Origin: Anaeromicrobium sediminis
GTDB lineage: Bacteria > Bacillota > Clostridia > Peptostreptococcales > Thermotaleaceae
DNA: 64,000 nucleotides
Direction: 5' to 3'
Assembly (NCBI RefSeq): GCF_002270055.1
Contig: NZ_NIBG01000001.1
Coordinates: 62,001 to 126,000, forward strand
In this document: piece after piece, positions 28,227 through 35,172 of the stretch
Numbering within the stretch: position 1 is the first letter of the stretch
Layout of the letters: every line of letters begins with the position of its first letter
Notes under the pieces: generated by a model
Database searches by the model: none
What the model was told of the DNA's origin: nothing
Seen by the model: only the letters and a program-made list of their open reading frames with translations
Position numbers and translations under genes: made by a program

Positions 28227-28877
28227 TTGAGTAGACCCATATTAATAGGAATTACAGGAGGGACAGGATCAGGGAAAAGTACAGTTGCAAAGGCTATATT
28301 TGAAAGTCTTCCTCAAACAAATATATCAATAATAGAACAAGATTCATATTATAAGGATCAGACTCATCTATCTATGGAGGAAAGAATTAAAACTAATTAT
28401 GATCATCCTTTAGCTTTTGATTCTGATCTATTAAACAAACATTTAATCGATTTACTTAATAACAAGGCTATAGAAAAGCCTATATATAATTTTTCAAAGC
28501 ATACTAGAGAAACTAAAACTGTTACTGTACATCCTAAGGACATTATTATTTTAGAGGGAATTATGATTCTAGAAGATGAGAAATTGAGAAACCTTATGGA
28601 TATTAAAATATTTGTAGATACAGATGCGGACGTGAGAATAGTTAGAAGAATAACAAGAGATATAAATGAAAGAGGTAGAAAATTAGAATCGGTGATTAGA
28701 CAGTATTTGGATACTGTAAAACCAGCTCACCTTCAATTTATAGAGCCGACTAAAAGATATGCTGATATTATTATTCCAGAAGGTGGATACAATAAAGTAG
28801 CTATAGATATTATGGTATCAAAAGTAAAATCTATAATTTACGAGAAGCAAAATGGTGAAGAATATAAAATAAAATAG
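28227..28877 (+). CDS. udk: Uridine kinase
   Basis: Phosphorylates uridine and cytidine in pyrimidine salvage. The Walker A motif [16 protein letters not shown] is near residue 8, the [10 protein letters not shown] nucleoside-site segment follows, then the DHPLAFD motif. Length is 216 residues. Two starts are possible: ATG 28218 overlaps the U32 stop, and TTG 28227 has AAAGG nine bases upstream; I prefer TTG. The gene ends the alaS-to-udk block and runs into a strong hairpin. Confidence 0.94.
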   Translation: MSRPILIGITGGTGSGKSTVAKAIFESLPQTNISIIEQDSYYKDQTHLSMEERIKTNYDHPLAFDSDLLNKHLIDLLNNKAIEKPIYNFSKHTRETKTVTVHPKDIIILEGIMILEDEKLRNLMDIKIFVDTDADVRIVRRITRDINERGRKLESVIRQYLDTVKPAHLQFIEPTKRYADIIIPEGGYNKVAIDIMVSKVKSIIYEKQNGEEYKIK

Positions 28878-28884
28878 AGTATAG

Positions 28885-28937
28885 CCCCTCCTTTATATGG
28901 ATAGAATTAAAATGTGTCATATGAAGGAGGGGTTTTT
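28885..28937 (+). promoter_or_regulatory. Hairpin that both ends udk and hides the PBP ribosome-binding site
   Basis: CCCCTCCTTTATATG (28885-28899) pairs with CATATGAAGGAGGGG (28918-28932), a 15-bp stem with one G-U pair, followed by TTTTT. The right arm is the Shine-Dalgarno sequence (AAGGAGGGG) of the PBP gene starting at 28940. In a long transcript the RBS would be paired; a transcript starting inside the loop would expose it. Confidence 0.7.
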
Positions 28938-28939
28938 AT

Positions 28940-30586
28940 ATGGGTAGAAGAGAAAATAAAAAAAAGAAAGAATATAATAGGGTTAAAATAATTGCTACAT
29001 TGTTTAGCTTCATAATGATGGTATTAATTATAAGATTATTTTATATACAAGTAATAATAGGCAAAACCTATGAATCCTCAGCTACCAATCAAAGGACTAA
29101 GGAAATTCCCATAGGAATTAAAAGAGGTACCATATATGATACTAATATGATTCCTCTAACTAACAGGGTGAGAAGCCAGCATATGATCATATATCCTGAA
29201 ATTTTTTTACCTAGTAAAGATAATCTTACTAAAATTGAAGAAATTACTGGTGTGAACATAAAAAATAAATTAACCTTAAAAAGAATACTAGATTTAAAGG
29301 TAAAGGATTATAATACAGATATAATTAATAGTTTAGAAAGAGAAAAGGGATTATTCATTGTAGCCTACGAAGAAAGGTATGAAGCAAATCAAATAGGGGC
29401 ACATTTAATAGGATATATAAATATGGCAGATAATAAGGGGCAATATGGATTAGAGAGGAAATATAATGATATTTTAACACAAGGTCAAGATAAAAAAATA
29501 GAAGTAGTAGTAGATGCACAAAAGCGAAGAATATTAGGTATTGAAAAATCAAAAAAGCTAAATAATAATGATGGAAAAGATATTATAACTACTATAGATA
29601 AAAAAATCCAAACTATTGTAGAAGAAAAACTAGACAATAAATATAAGAATGGTAGTGTAGTGGTTCTAGATACTAAGACAGGAAATGTATTAGCCCTGGC
29701 CAGTAGACCTAATTTTAATCCACTAGATATAGCTTCATATTTGGGAAAAAAGGATAAAGAATTTTATAATAGGGCTATACAGGTGTCCTATCCTCCTGGG
29801 TCTATCTTTAAGATTGTAGTGGCGGCAGCAGCACTAGAAACTGGTGTAGATATGGATAAAGCTTTTTTGTGTGATGGATATGAAGAAATAGATGACATTG
29901 TTATTAAGTGTCATAGCTATAAAACGGGAGGCCATGGGGAGATAAATATGGAAGAAGCTTTTAGTAAATCTTGTAATTCATATTTTATAAAATTAGGACA
30001 AGAAATAGGTGGAGAAAATATATTGAATATGGCAAGAAAATTAGGCTTTGGAAGAAAAACAGAAATAGGATTAGAAGAAGAAAGTGAAGGTCTCCTTCCA
30101 AATATTAATTATATTAAGGGGTCTGGTATAGGTAATATTTCAATAGGCCAAGGGCCCCTTGAAAGTACTTTAATCCAGATTGCAAAGATGACCAATATAG
30201 TAGCAAATGATGGAATTGATAGGGGCGTGTATGTATTAAAGGGAATTGTTGGTGAAAATAATAGTAAAATAATAGAAAAACCCCCTAGTAATGCTGTAAT
30301 AGATAAATCTATAGCAGAAAAGTTGAAGAAAATGATGAAAAAGGTAGTAGTGGATGGTACTGCAAAAAATATATATGACAAAGATATAAGTTTCGGAGGG
30401 AAAACTGGTTCTGCACAATCTACCGCAAATGGACAGTATGTTGTACATGCGTGGTTTACAGGATTCTATCCCTACGATAATCCAAGATATGTTATAAGTA
30501 TATGCATAGAAAATGGAGGGTCTGGAGGTCAAGTGGCTGCACCACTATTTAAAGATATATTAGATGAGATAGAAAAAACACATTAA
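28940..30586 (+). CDS. Class B penicillin-binding protein (peptidoglycan transpeptidase)
   Basis: A 548-residue monofunctional transpeptidase. The N-terminal membrane anchor is at about residues 14-36 after a basic start (MGRRENKKKKEYNR). A dimerisation domain follows. The catalytic motifs are S288-I-F-K291 (PPGSIFKI), S344-C-N346 and K488-T-G-S (GGKTGSAQ). It lies directly before sigK, as a PBP gene does in Clostridioides difficile, so a role in spore cortex or sporulation septum is likely but not proven. Its ribosome-binding site is in a hairpin. SpoVD- or PBP2-type assignment is uncertain. Confidence 0.9.
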   Translation: MGRRENKKKKEYNRVKIIATLFSFIMMVLIIRLFYIQVIIGKTYESSATNQRTKEIPIGIKRGTIYDTNMIPLTNRVRSQHMIIYPEIFLPSKDNLTKIEEITGVNIKNKLTLKRILDLKVKDYNTDIINSLEREKGLFIVAYEERYEANQIGAHLIGYINMADNKGQYGLERKYNDILTQGQDKKIEVVVDAQKRRILGIEKSKKLNNNDGKDIITTIDKKIQTIVEEKLDNKYKNGSVVVLDTKTGNVLALASRPNFNPLDIASYLGKKDKEFYNRAIQVSYPPGSIFKIVVAAAALETGVDMDKAFLCDGYEEIDDIVIKCHSYKTGGHGEINMEEAFSKSCNSYFIKLGQEIGGENILNMARKLGFGRKTEIGLEEESEGLLPNINYIKGSGIGNISIGQGPLESTLIQIAKMTNIVANDGIDRGVYVLKGIVGENNSKIIEKPPSNAVIDKSIAEKLKKMMKKVVVDGTAKNIYDKDISFGGKTGSAQSTANGQYVVHAWFTGFYPYDNPRYVISICIENGGSGGQVAAPLFKDILDEIEKTH

Positions 30587-30610
30587 AAGTAAAATATTCA
30601 TTAAAGACAT

Positions 30611-30639
30611 GCACAAAATCTTATTTTTCTACATATAAT
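30611..30639 (+). promoter_or_regulatory. Possible sigma-E promoter of sigK
   Basis: GCACAAA (30611-30617), 14 bp, then CATATAAT (30632-30639) resembles the sigma-E pattern KMATATT-N14/15-CATACANT. The -10 is good and the -35 weak. sigK is a known mother-cell gene transcribed by sigma-E. Confidence 0.45.
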
Positions 30640-30674
30640 TTAAAAGTGATGGGTTTTAGGAGGTGTGCAAAGGT

Positions 30675-31016
30675 ATGTTGAGTTTATTTACTACTTTATC
30701 TATTGTTATGATTAAACCACTATATATGCTTGTGTCATACGTATCAAGCAATAGTTCTTTTCCTACTCCGCTTACTCCGGAAGAAGAAAATAAATATTTG
30801 CAAAAGTATGAACAAGGAGACGAAGAGGCAAAAAATATTTTAGTGGAAAGGAACTTAAGATTGGTTGCACACATTGTGAAAAAATACCACAATACGGGAC
30901 GCGAAATGGATGACTTGATTTCTATTGGGACTATTGGTTTAATAAAAGCCATAACTTCCTTTGATAGGAATAAGGGTACTAGGTTGGCTACTTATGCTGC
31001 CAGATGTATAGAAAAT
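30675..31016 (+). CDS. sigK: sigK segment 1 of 3 (pro-sequence and sigma region 2)
   Basis: Encodes residues 1-114 of pro-sigma-K, the late mother-cell sigma factor of sporulation. Residues 1-21 are a hydrophobic pro-sequence. LVSYV at 19-23 matches the B. subtilis cleavage region, predicting a cut after S21. Region 2 follows: [11 protein letters not shown], the core-binding [13 protein letters not shown], and [13 protein letters not shown] in the -10 recognition helix. The frame then runs into element 1 and stops three codons later. ATG 30675 is chosen with AGGAGGTG at 30660-30667. Joined to 33676-33775 and 38197-38480 it gives 241 codons with no gap. Confidence 0.96.
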
Positions 31017-31017
31017 G
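31014..31017 (+). other. Left crossover repeat of element 1
   Basis: AATG within GAAAATGCTATA. Crossover anywhere in this repeat with the copy at 33673-33676 yields ATA GAA AAT GAA ATA TTA, reading I-E-N-E-I-L in frame, the conserved sigma-K sequence. Confidence 0.85.
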
Positions 31018-31061
31018 CTATATTTGTTTAATGGAAACATAAAAATTGTCTTATAGATTAT

Positions 31062-31098
31062 AAAAAGGATTGTTAATTTTATTAACAATCCTTTTTAT
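31062..31098. terminator. Bidirectional terminator at the left end of element 1
   Basis: AAAAAGGATTGTTAAT (31062-31077) and ATTAACAATCCTTTTT (31081-31096) form a perfect 16-bp stem with A and T tracts on both sides. It ends the recombinase mRNA (minus; its stop codon lies in the stem) and also the truncated sigK mRNA (plus) while the element is in place. Confidence 0.88.
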
Positions 31099-32728
31099 AT
31101 GAATTATTTTTTATATTAGATCCCATAAAAATCACTTCTACAATATTCCCATCCCAGATGATTTTTTCTATTAAACTATTAATTAAACTAATTTTTTCCA
31201 CATTACTTAATAAGTCTATTAATTTATGGAAATTACCTATTGTATCAGCTAAATCATCAAGATTAAATTTATCTGATTGGGCAGTGAATTTATCGTACAT
31301 AATTTTATATTTACCTTCTAATTTATTTAGATCTTCTTCTAAAGTTCTTATTTCTTTAAAAATGTATTTTCGAATAGATTCTTCTTCAGAGTAGGATATG
31401 GACTGGACTAATTGTTGTATTTGAAATTCCTTTTTTTTAATAATATTTTTAAGTAAAATTAAATCAGAATTTTTTTTTGTCCTAGTAAAAGTAAAATCAC
31501 TTTTACATAAGGCTTCAATAAAAATTGGATTTTTTTGAAAGGAGACTTTTAAATTTTCTAATAAAGTTTTATCAAGTTCATTACCTTGAATATTTTTTAT
31601 GGAACAATGGGATTTTTTACTTTTAATTTTATTTTCACATATATAATAAAAACTTTTTAATCCATTCTTGTTAGTTCTACCAATTTTGGGTCTCATACGG
31701 GCACCGCAATTTTTGCAATATAAGATTCCAGATAAAAGAGCTTGTGATGACTTTCTTCGTCTAAAGGATTTGAAGCTGTTTTGGGATAGTATATTTTGTA
31801 CAGTAATCCATTTTTCACTAGGAATAACTCCCTTGTGGGAGCCTATGGTTATTATCCATTCTGATGGAGTCCGCAGCTTATTGGAAATATTTTTCTTTTG
31901 AATAGTCTTATTATAGGCCATAATACCGTGTTTACCGTTAAATAGATTTTTATGTCCATAAATGGAATAATTATTTGTAATAAAATAATTATAAATATTT
32001 AAATCAGCCACGGCGTAAACTGGATTAGTTAATATATTACGTAAAGTGATGGGAGAAAAATTAATGTTATTTTTACTTTTTATATTTTTTTCCATACAAT
32101 AGTTTTCTAATTGAGTTAGAGATTTTAAGTCTAAAAATTTGTTGAAAATTAACCCTATAGTACGTATTTCATCTGGAATAGATTCTAGATTATAGATTTT
32201 CTTTATTTTTTTCTTTTCATCCTCTACTTTTATGCATGTAGATTTAAATCCAGTAGGACATATTCCACCTAACCAATGGCCATCTTTAGCCAATTGAAGC
32301 ATATTATCTCTTATACGTTCACCTATAGTTTCCCTTTCTAACTGAGCAAAAACACTAGCTATATACATCATTGCACGTCCCATAGGGGTGGATGTGTCAA
32401 AATGTTCTTTAATGGATATAAATGAAATATTATAATTGTTTAATTCTTCAATAAGAAATGAAAAGTCAGCTACATTCCTGCTAATCCGATCTAGCCTATA
32501 ACATATTAGCATATTGAATGATTTAAATTTGGCATCCAACAACATTTTTTTAAATTCAGGTCTATCCATAGAACCTCCTGAAAATCCTTCATCCTCATAT
32601 ACTATAAAATCCTCATTTGATAAATTGAAAGTTTTCATAGCATATTCTTTACAAAGCTGTATTTGATTTTCTATAGAATCACCTACACCTGTGAATTTAG
32701 ACTTCCTTGAATATATGGCACACTTCAT
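31082..32728 (-). CDS. Large serine recombinase of sigK element 1
   Basis: A 548-residue serine recombinase. The catalytic domain starts IYSRKS with nucleophile S10, then ICYRLDRISRN and MGRAMMYIASVFAQLERETIGERI. The 'recombinase' domain follows from about residue 150, with LLSGILYCKNCGARM and a second cysteine pair forming the zinc ribbon at about 340-385. A coiled coil lies at about 430-480. It is intact. It should join the AATG repeats and remove element 1 in the mother cell, as SpoIVCA does in Bacillus. Transcription is opposite to sigK. Its promoter region (32729-32858) is shared with a divergent small ORF. Confidence 0.95.
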   Translation of the reverse strand: MKCAIYSRKSKFTGVGDSIENQIQLCKEYAMKTFNLSNEDFIVYEDEGFSGGSMDRPEFKKMLLDAKFKSFNMLICYRLDRISRNVADFSFLIEELNNYNISFISIKEHFDTSTPMGRAMMYIASVFAQLERETIGERIRDNMLQLAKDGHWLGGICPTGFKSTCIKVEDEKKKIKKIYNLESIPDEIRTIGLIFNKFLDLKSLTQLENYCMEKNIKSKNNINFSPITLRNILTNPVYAVADLNIYNYFITNNYSIYGHKNLFNGKHGIMAYNKTIQKKNISNKLRTPSEWIITIGSHKGVIPSEKWITVQNILSQNSFKSFRRRKSSQALLSGILYCKNCGARMRPKIGRTNKNGLKSFYYICENKIKSKKSHCSIKNIQGNELDKTLLENLKVSFQKNPIFIEALCKSDFTFTRTKKNSDLILLKNIIKKKEFQIQQLVQSISYSEEESIRKYIFKEIRTLEEDLNKLEGKYKIMYDKFTAQSDKFNLDDLADTIGNFHKLIDLLSNVEKISLINSLIEKIIWDGNIVEVIFMGSNIKNNSYKKDC

Positions 32729-32858
32729 AACATCACCTTTAATATAAATATTAAGTAATATATAAAATTATTATGATTTTACATAATTATTACAAGCCAT
32801 ATTGAATAAATTTAATTAAAAGGGAAATATATCTTCGTAAGGAGGAGGAAGATTGATT

Positions 32859-33029
32859 GTGAAAATAAATATGCCAAAGGGGAAGGATGGAATAGATATA
32901 TTAGAAAGACATATAATTACTACTCATGGCAGGATAGTTAGAAATTATATAGATGAATTGGAAATTACTGAAGATAACAAGGAAATCCTATGTAAAAAAT
33001 TGAGAGATAATAAAAATACGGAAATGTAA
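32859..33029 (+). CDS. Small protein in element 1 (56 residues)
   Basis: GTG 32859 has a strong RBS (GGAGGAGGAA) nine bases upstream. It encodes a charged protein starting VKINMPKGKDGIDILERHI and ending in a basic helix, CKKLRDNKNTEM. It is divergent from the recombinase gene, a common place for a regulator or recombination directionality factor. I recognise no family. The good RBS and position support a real gene; TTG 32853 is a possible alternative start. Confidence 0.55.
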   Translation: MKINMPKGKDGIDILERHIITTHGRIVRNYIDELEITEDNKEILCKKLRDNKNTEM

Positions 33030-33139
33030 AACAAAATTACCTTATAAGAATATATTAAGATAAAACATGAGATTCCATTAATCCTTTTAAAAAGGGAACA
33101 AACATTATGAAAAAAAGTATTTTTATTATTATAAAAATT

Positions 33140-33169
33140 GGTATAAAAAATATAAGTCATGCATACAAT
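33140..33169 (+). promoter_or_regulatory. Strong sigma-E-like promoter inside element 1
   Basis: GGTATAA (33140-33146), 15 bp, then CATACAAT (33162-33169), a full match to the sigma-E -10 consensus with good spacing. It drives the 42-residue and perhaps the 70-residue gene downstream, implying mother-cell expression. Confidence 0.6.
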
Positions 33170-33207
33170 GGTACTAGCTATCTATTAATTAGGGAGGGAA
33201 AATTATT

Positions 33208-33336
33208 ATGGACAAGTACATTGTAGAAATTACTAATGGAGTAATAGAAATGAGTTTAAATACAGGTATGGCTGCTTCGGATTTAATAATGCAAGCAAAG
33301 GAGTTAGTTGAAGATAGGAAGAATGAAGAAAATTAA
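33208..33336 (+). CDS. Small protein in element 1 (42 residues), candidate excision factor
   Basis: ATG 33208 is preceded by AGGGAGGGAA and, about 40 bp upstream, by a sigma-E-like promoter. It encodes MDKYIVEITNGVIEMSLNT followed by an amphipathic helix (DLIMQAKELVEDRKNEEN). No family is recognised. Mother-cell-timed expression of a small element-encoded protein is what one expects of a recombination directionality factor; the C. difficile skin element encodes one. That role is inference only. Confidence 0.5.
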   Translation: MDKYIVEITNGVIEMSLNTGMAASDLIMQAKELVEDRKNEEN

Positions 33337-33426
33337 ATAAAAAAGTTTAGGGCATATTTTTCTTTACTTATTACTTTTTTAAAAGTAATATATTATATAT
33401 ATTATTTTTAAAAAAGGAGGAAAAAT

Positions 33427-33639
33427 ATGTTTTTTTATTTTAGAAATAAAAATAAAAAAATAAGTTATCTTAGAAAAAACATGTCATACACTGCAAAAGA
33501 ATTGGCATTAAAGTTAAAGGTTGATGATTCTATAATATTTAAAATAGATAACTTAAAGTTAAAGGAAGTTGATAAAGGATTGAGGGAAAAATTAATTCCT
33601 GTTTTTAGAGGTGATATGTACGATAACATCCCCTGGTAA
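33427..33639 (+). CDS. Small HTH-like protein in element 1 (70 residues)
   Basis: Starts at ATG 33427 with RBS AAAAGGAGG. A basic N-terminus (FRNKNKKISYLRKN) leads to MSYTAKELALKLKVDDSIIFKID, which reads as a helix-turn-helix of XRE-like type. The ending LREKLIPVFRGDMYDNIPW resembles small clostridial regulators with the same tail. It ends 33 bp before sigK segment 2. It could regulate the element or bind its ends. The HTH assignment is by eye. Confidence 0.6.
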   Translation: MFFYFRNKNKKISYLRKNMSYTAKELALKLKVDDSIIFKIDNLKLKEVDKGLREKLIPVFRGDMYDNIPW

Positions 33640-33672
33640 TCTTCATTAAGTAGCATTAAGTTTAGTATTCCT

Positions 33673-33676
33673 AATG
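33673..33676 (+). other. Right crossover repeat of element 1
   Basis: AATG within CCTAATGAAATATT, the partner of 31014-31017. Two CATTAAG copies lie at 33644-33660 on the element side. Confidence 0.85.
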
Positions 33677-33775
33677 AAATATTAATGACAATAAGATCTG
33701 GTAAAAAAACTAAGAGTGAAGTATCACTACAAGATCCTATAGGAATTGATAAAGAAGGCAACGAATTATCATTAA
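33676..33775 (+). CDS. sigK: sigK segment 2 of 3 (end of region 2 and region 3)
   Basis: One hundred bases between the two elements encode about 33 residues of sigma-[19 protein letters not shown] then [15 protein letters not shown]. These match the B. subtilis stretch EILMHLR...VSLHDPIGQDKEGNEISL. The segment has no start codon or RBS of its own and is useful only after rearrangement. If element 1 alone were removed, the frame would read six codons beyond segment 2 and stop at 33790-33792, giving a 152-residue protein without region 4. Confidence 0.95.
33767..33775 (+). other. Left crossover repeat of element 2
   Basis: TATCATTAA, identical to 38188-38196. The flanking bases GAATT versus GAAAT extend the similarity on the left side. 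Confidence 0.85.
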
Positions 33776-33806
33776 CTACTTATCAAAATTAAAGAGGTGA
33801 TTTTTT

Positions 33807-35156
33807 ATTAATAGAAGAACCATAAAAGATGTTCTCCACTTAGCTCTACCAGCTGTAGGAGAAATGATTTTATATATGTTAATATGGATATGTGATACTA
33901 TGATGGTAGGTAAATATGGTGGTAAACTTACTGTAACGGCAGTTGGACTCAGTGCACAAATAATATATACCGTTATAGGAATTTTTGTGGCAAATGGCAT
34001 AAGTGTTGGGGTAACATCTTTAGTAGCTAGAAGTGTAGGGGCTAAGAACTACAAAAAAGCTCAGGAATATGCATCTGTAAGTTTACATATAACTTTATTT
34101 TTAAGTATTATAATATCTACAGTATTTTTTACTTTTGCAAAAGAGATTCTATCAATAGCAGGAGCAGATAGGGAAGTTATAATTTTAGGGACAAGCTACA
34201 TTAAAATATGTTCTGTACAAATATTCTTCAATATGATGAGAAATAGTTTGAATGGAGCTTTAAGAGGACAAGGAGATACTAAAACACCTCTATATTCGTC
34301 TATTATATTAAATATTATAAATATTGGATTAGATTGGATTTTAATTTTTGGAAGATATGGATTCCCAGAAATGGGAGTAAATGGTGCAGCCATGGCCACT
34401 TCCATAGCTAGTGTAAGTGCATATATATATACTTTGATACATATTAGAAATAAAGAATGTATAAAGCCTAAAATCAATTCAATCTTTAAGATGAATTTAA
34501 AAAGAGCTAAAGAGTTGATGAAATTATCAATTCCTGCTAGTCTACAAGAGGCAAGTTTTAGCATTGCTAGATTAATAAATACTTTTATGATAATGATTTT
34601 AGGAAATGTGGCATTTTCAGCTAATGAAATTACAGTGAGCATAGAATCACTATCTTTCATGCCTGGCTGGGGTTTTGCAGTGGCATCTACTACTTTAGTA
34701 GGTCAAAAAATAGGTGAGAATAGATATGACAAAGCAAAGGAATATGCTCATACATCTATAATATTAAGTGCTGGTGTAATGGGAATATGTTCCTGCATAT
34801 TTATTCTATTTCCAAGCAATCTCATACAGATGTTTATTAAAAGTTCAGAAACGGAAGTTATAAGATTAGGAACCATATGTTTAATGATTGCTTCAATTGA
34901 ACAAATTCCAATGGCCATATCAATGACAACTGAAGGTGTTTTAAAGGGAATAGGAGATACTAAGAATCCTTTTATAGTGGCTTTAGCCACTAATTGGTTA
35001 ATAAGATTACCCTTAATGTATTATTTTATAGTCATAAAGAAGAGTTCAGTAACATATGTTTGGTGGATAACATCTATTCAGTGGATACTTCAGGGAAGTA
35101 TAATATATGTCATATATAGGTATAAATTTAAAAAGATGCTAGAAAAATCCCAATAG
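33807..35156 (+). CDS. MATE family multidrug/Na+ antiporter, cargo of element 2
   Basis: About 449 residues with twelve membrane segments. DTMMVGKYGG in the first helices, GRYGFPEMGVNGAAMAT in the middle and the PLMYYFIV end are typical of MATE exporters, which use Na+ or H+ to expel cationic drugs. The first canonical start is ATG 33864, but the frame is open back to 33801. The residues INRRTIKDVLHLALPAVGE look like the true MATE N-terminus, and AAGAGGTGA sits seven bases before ATT 33807, so an ATT start is proposed. It is the first gene after sigK segment 2 and would be lost from the mother cell on excision. Confidence 0.88.
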   Translation: MNRRTIKDVLHLALPAVGEMILYMLIWICDTMMVGKYGGKLTVTAVGLSAQIIYTVIGIFVANGISVGVTSLVARSVGAKNYKKAQEYASVSLHITLFLSIIISTVFFTFAKEILSIAGADREVIILGTSYIKICSVQIFFNMMRNSLNGALRGQGDTKTPLYSSIILNIINIGLDWILIFGRYGFPEMGVNGAAMATSIASVSAYIYTLIHIRNKECIKPKINSIFKMNLKRAKELMKLSIPASLQEASFSIARLINTFMIMILGNVAFSANEITVSIESLSFMPGWGFAVASTTLVGQKIGENRYDKAKEYAHTSIILSAGVMGICSCIFILFPSNLIQMFIKSSETEVIRLGTICLMIASIEQIPMAISMTTEGVLKGIGDTKNPFIVALATNWLIRLPLMYYFIVIKKSSVTYVWWITSIQWILQGSIIYVIYRYKFKKMLEKSQ

Positions 35157-35172
35157 ATATGTCTAGCATCTT
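35133..35172. terminator. Shared hairpin between convergent MATE and recombinase genes
   Basis: AAGATGCTAGA (35133-35143) pairs with TCTAGCATCTT (35162-35172). It spans both stop codons and the 6-bp gap. The T tracts are short, so its strength is uncertain. Confidence 0.5.

Larger units (their letters stand above)
31014..33676. mobile_element. sigK intervening element 1 (skin-like, about 2.66 kb)
   Basis: Bounded by AATG at 31014-31017 and 33673-33676, one copy of which remains after excision. It interrupts sigK in codon 114-115 (IEN|E), the position of the classical B. subtilis skin element, where the repeat is AATGA. It carries a large serine recombinase on the minus strand, two small ORFs and a 70-residue protein, and no phage structural genes. 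Joined element ends show CATTAA and TTAATG about 10-13 bp from the core, an imperfect inverted repeat that fits an attP site. It is among the smallest skin-like elements I know of. Confidence 0.93.
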
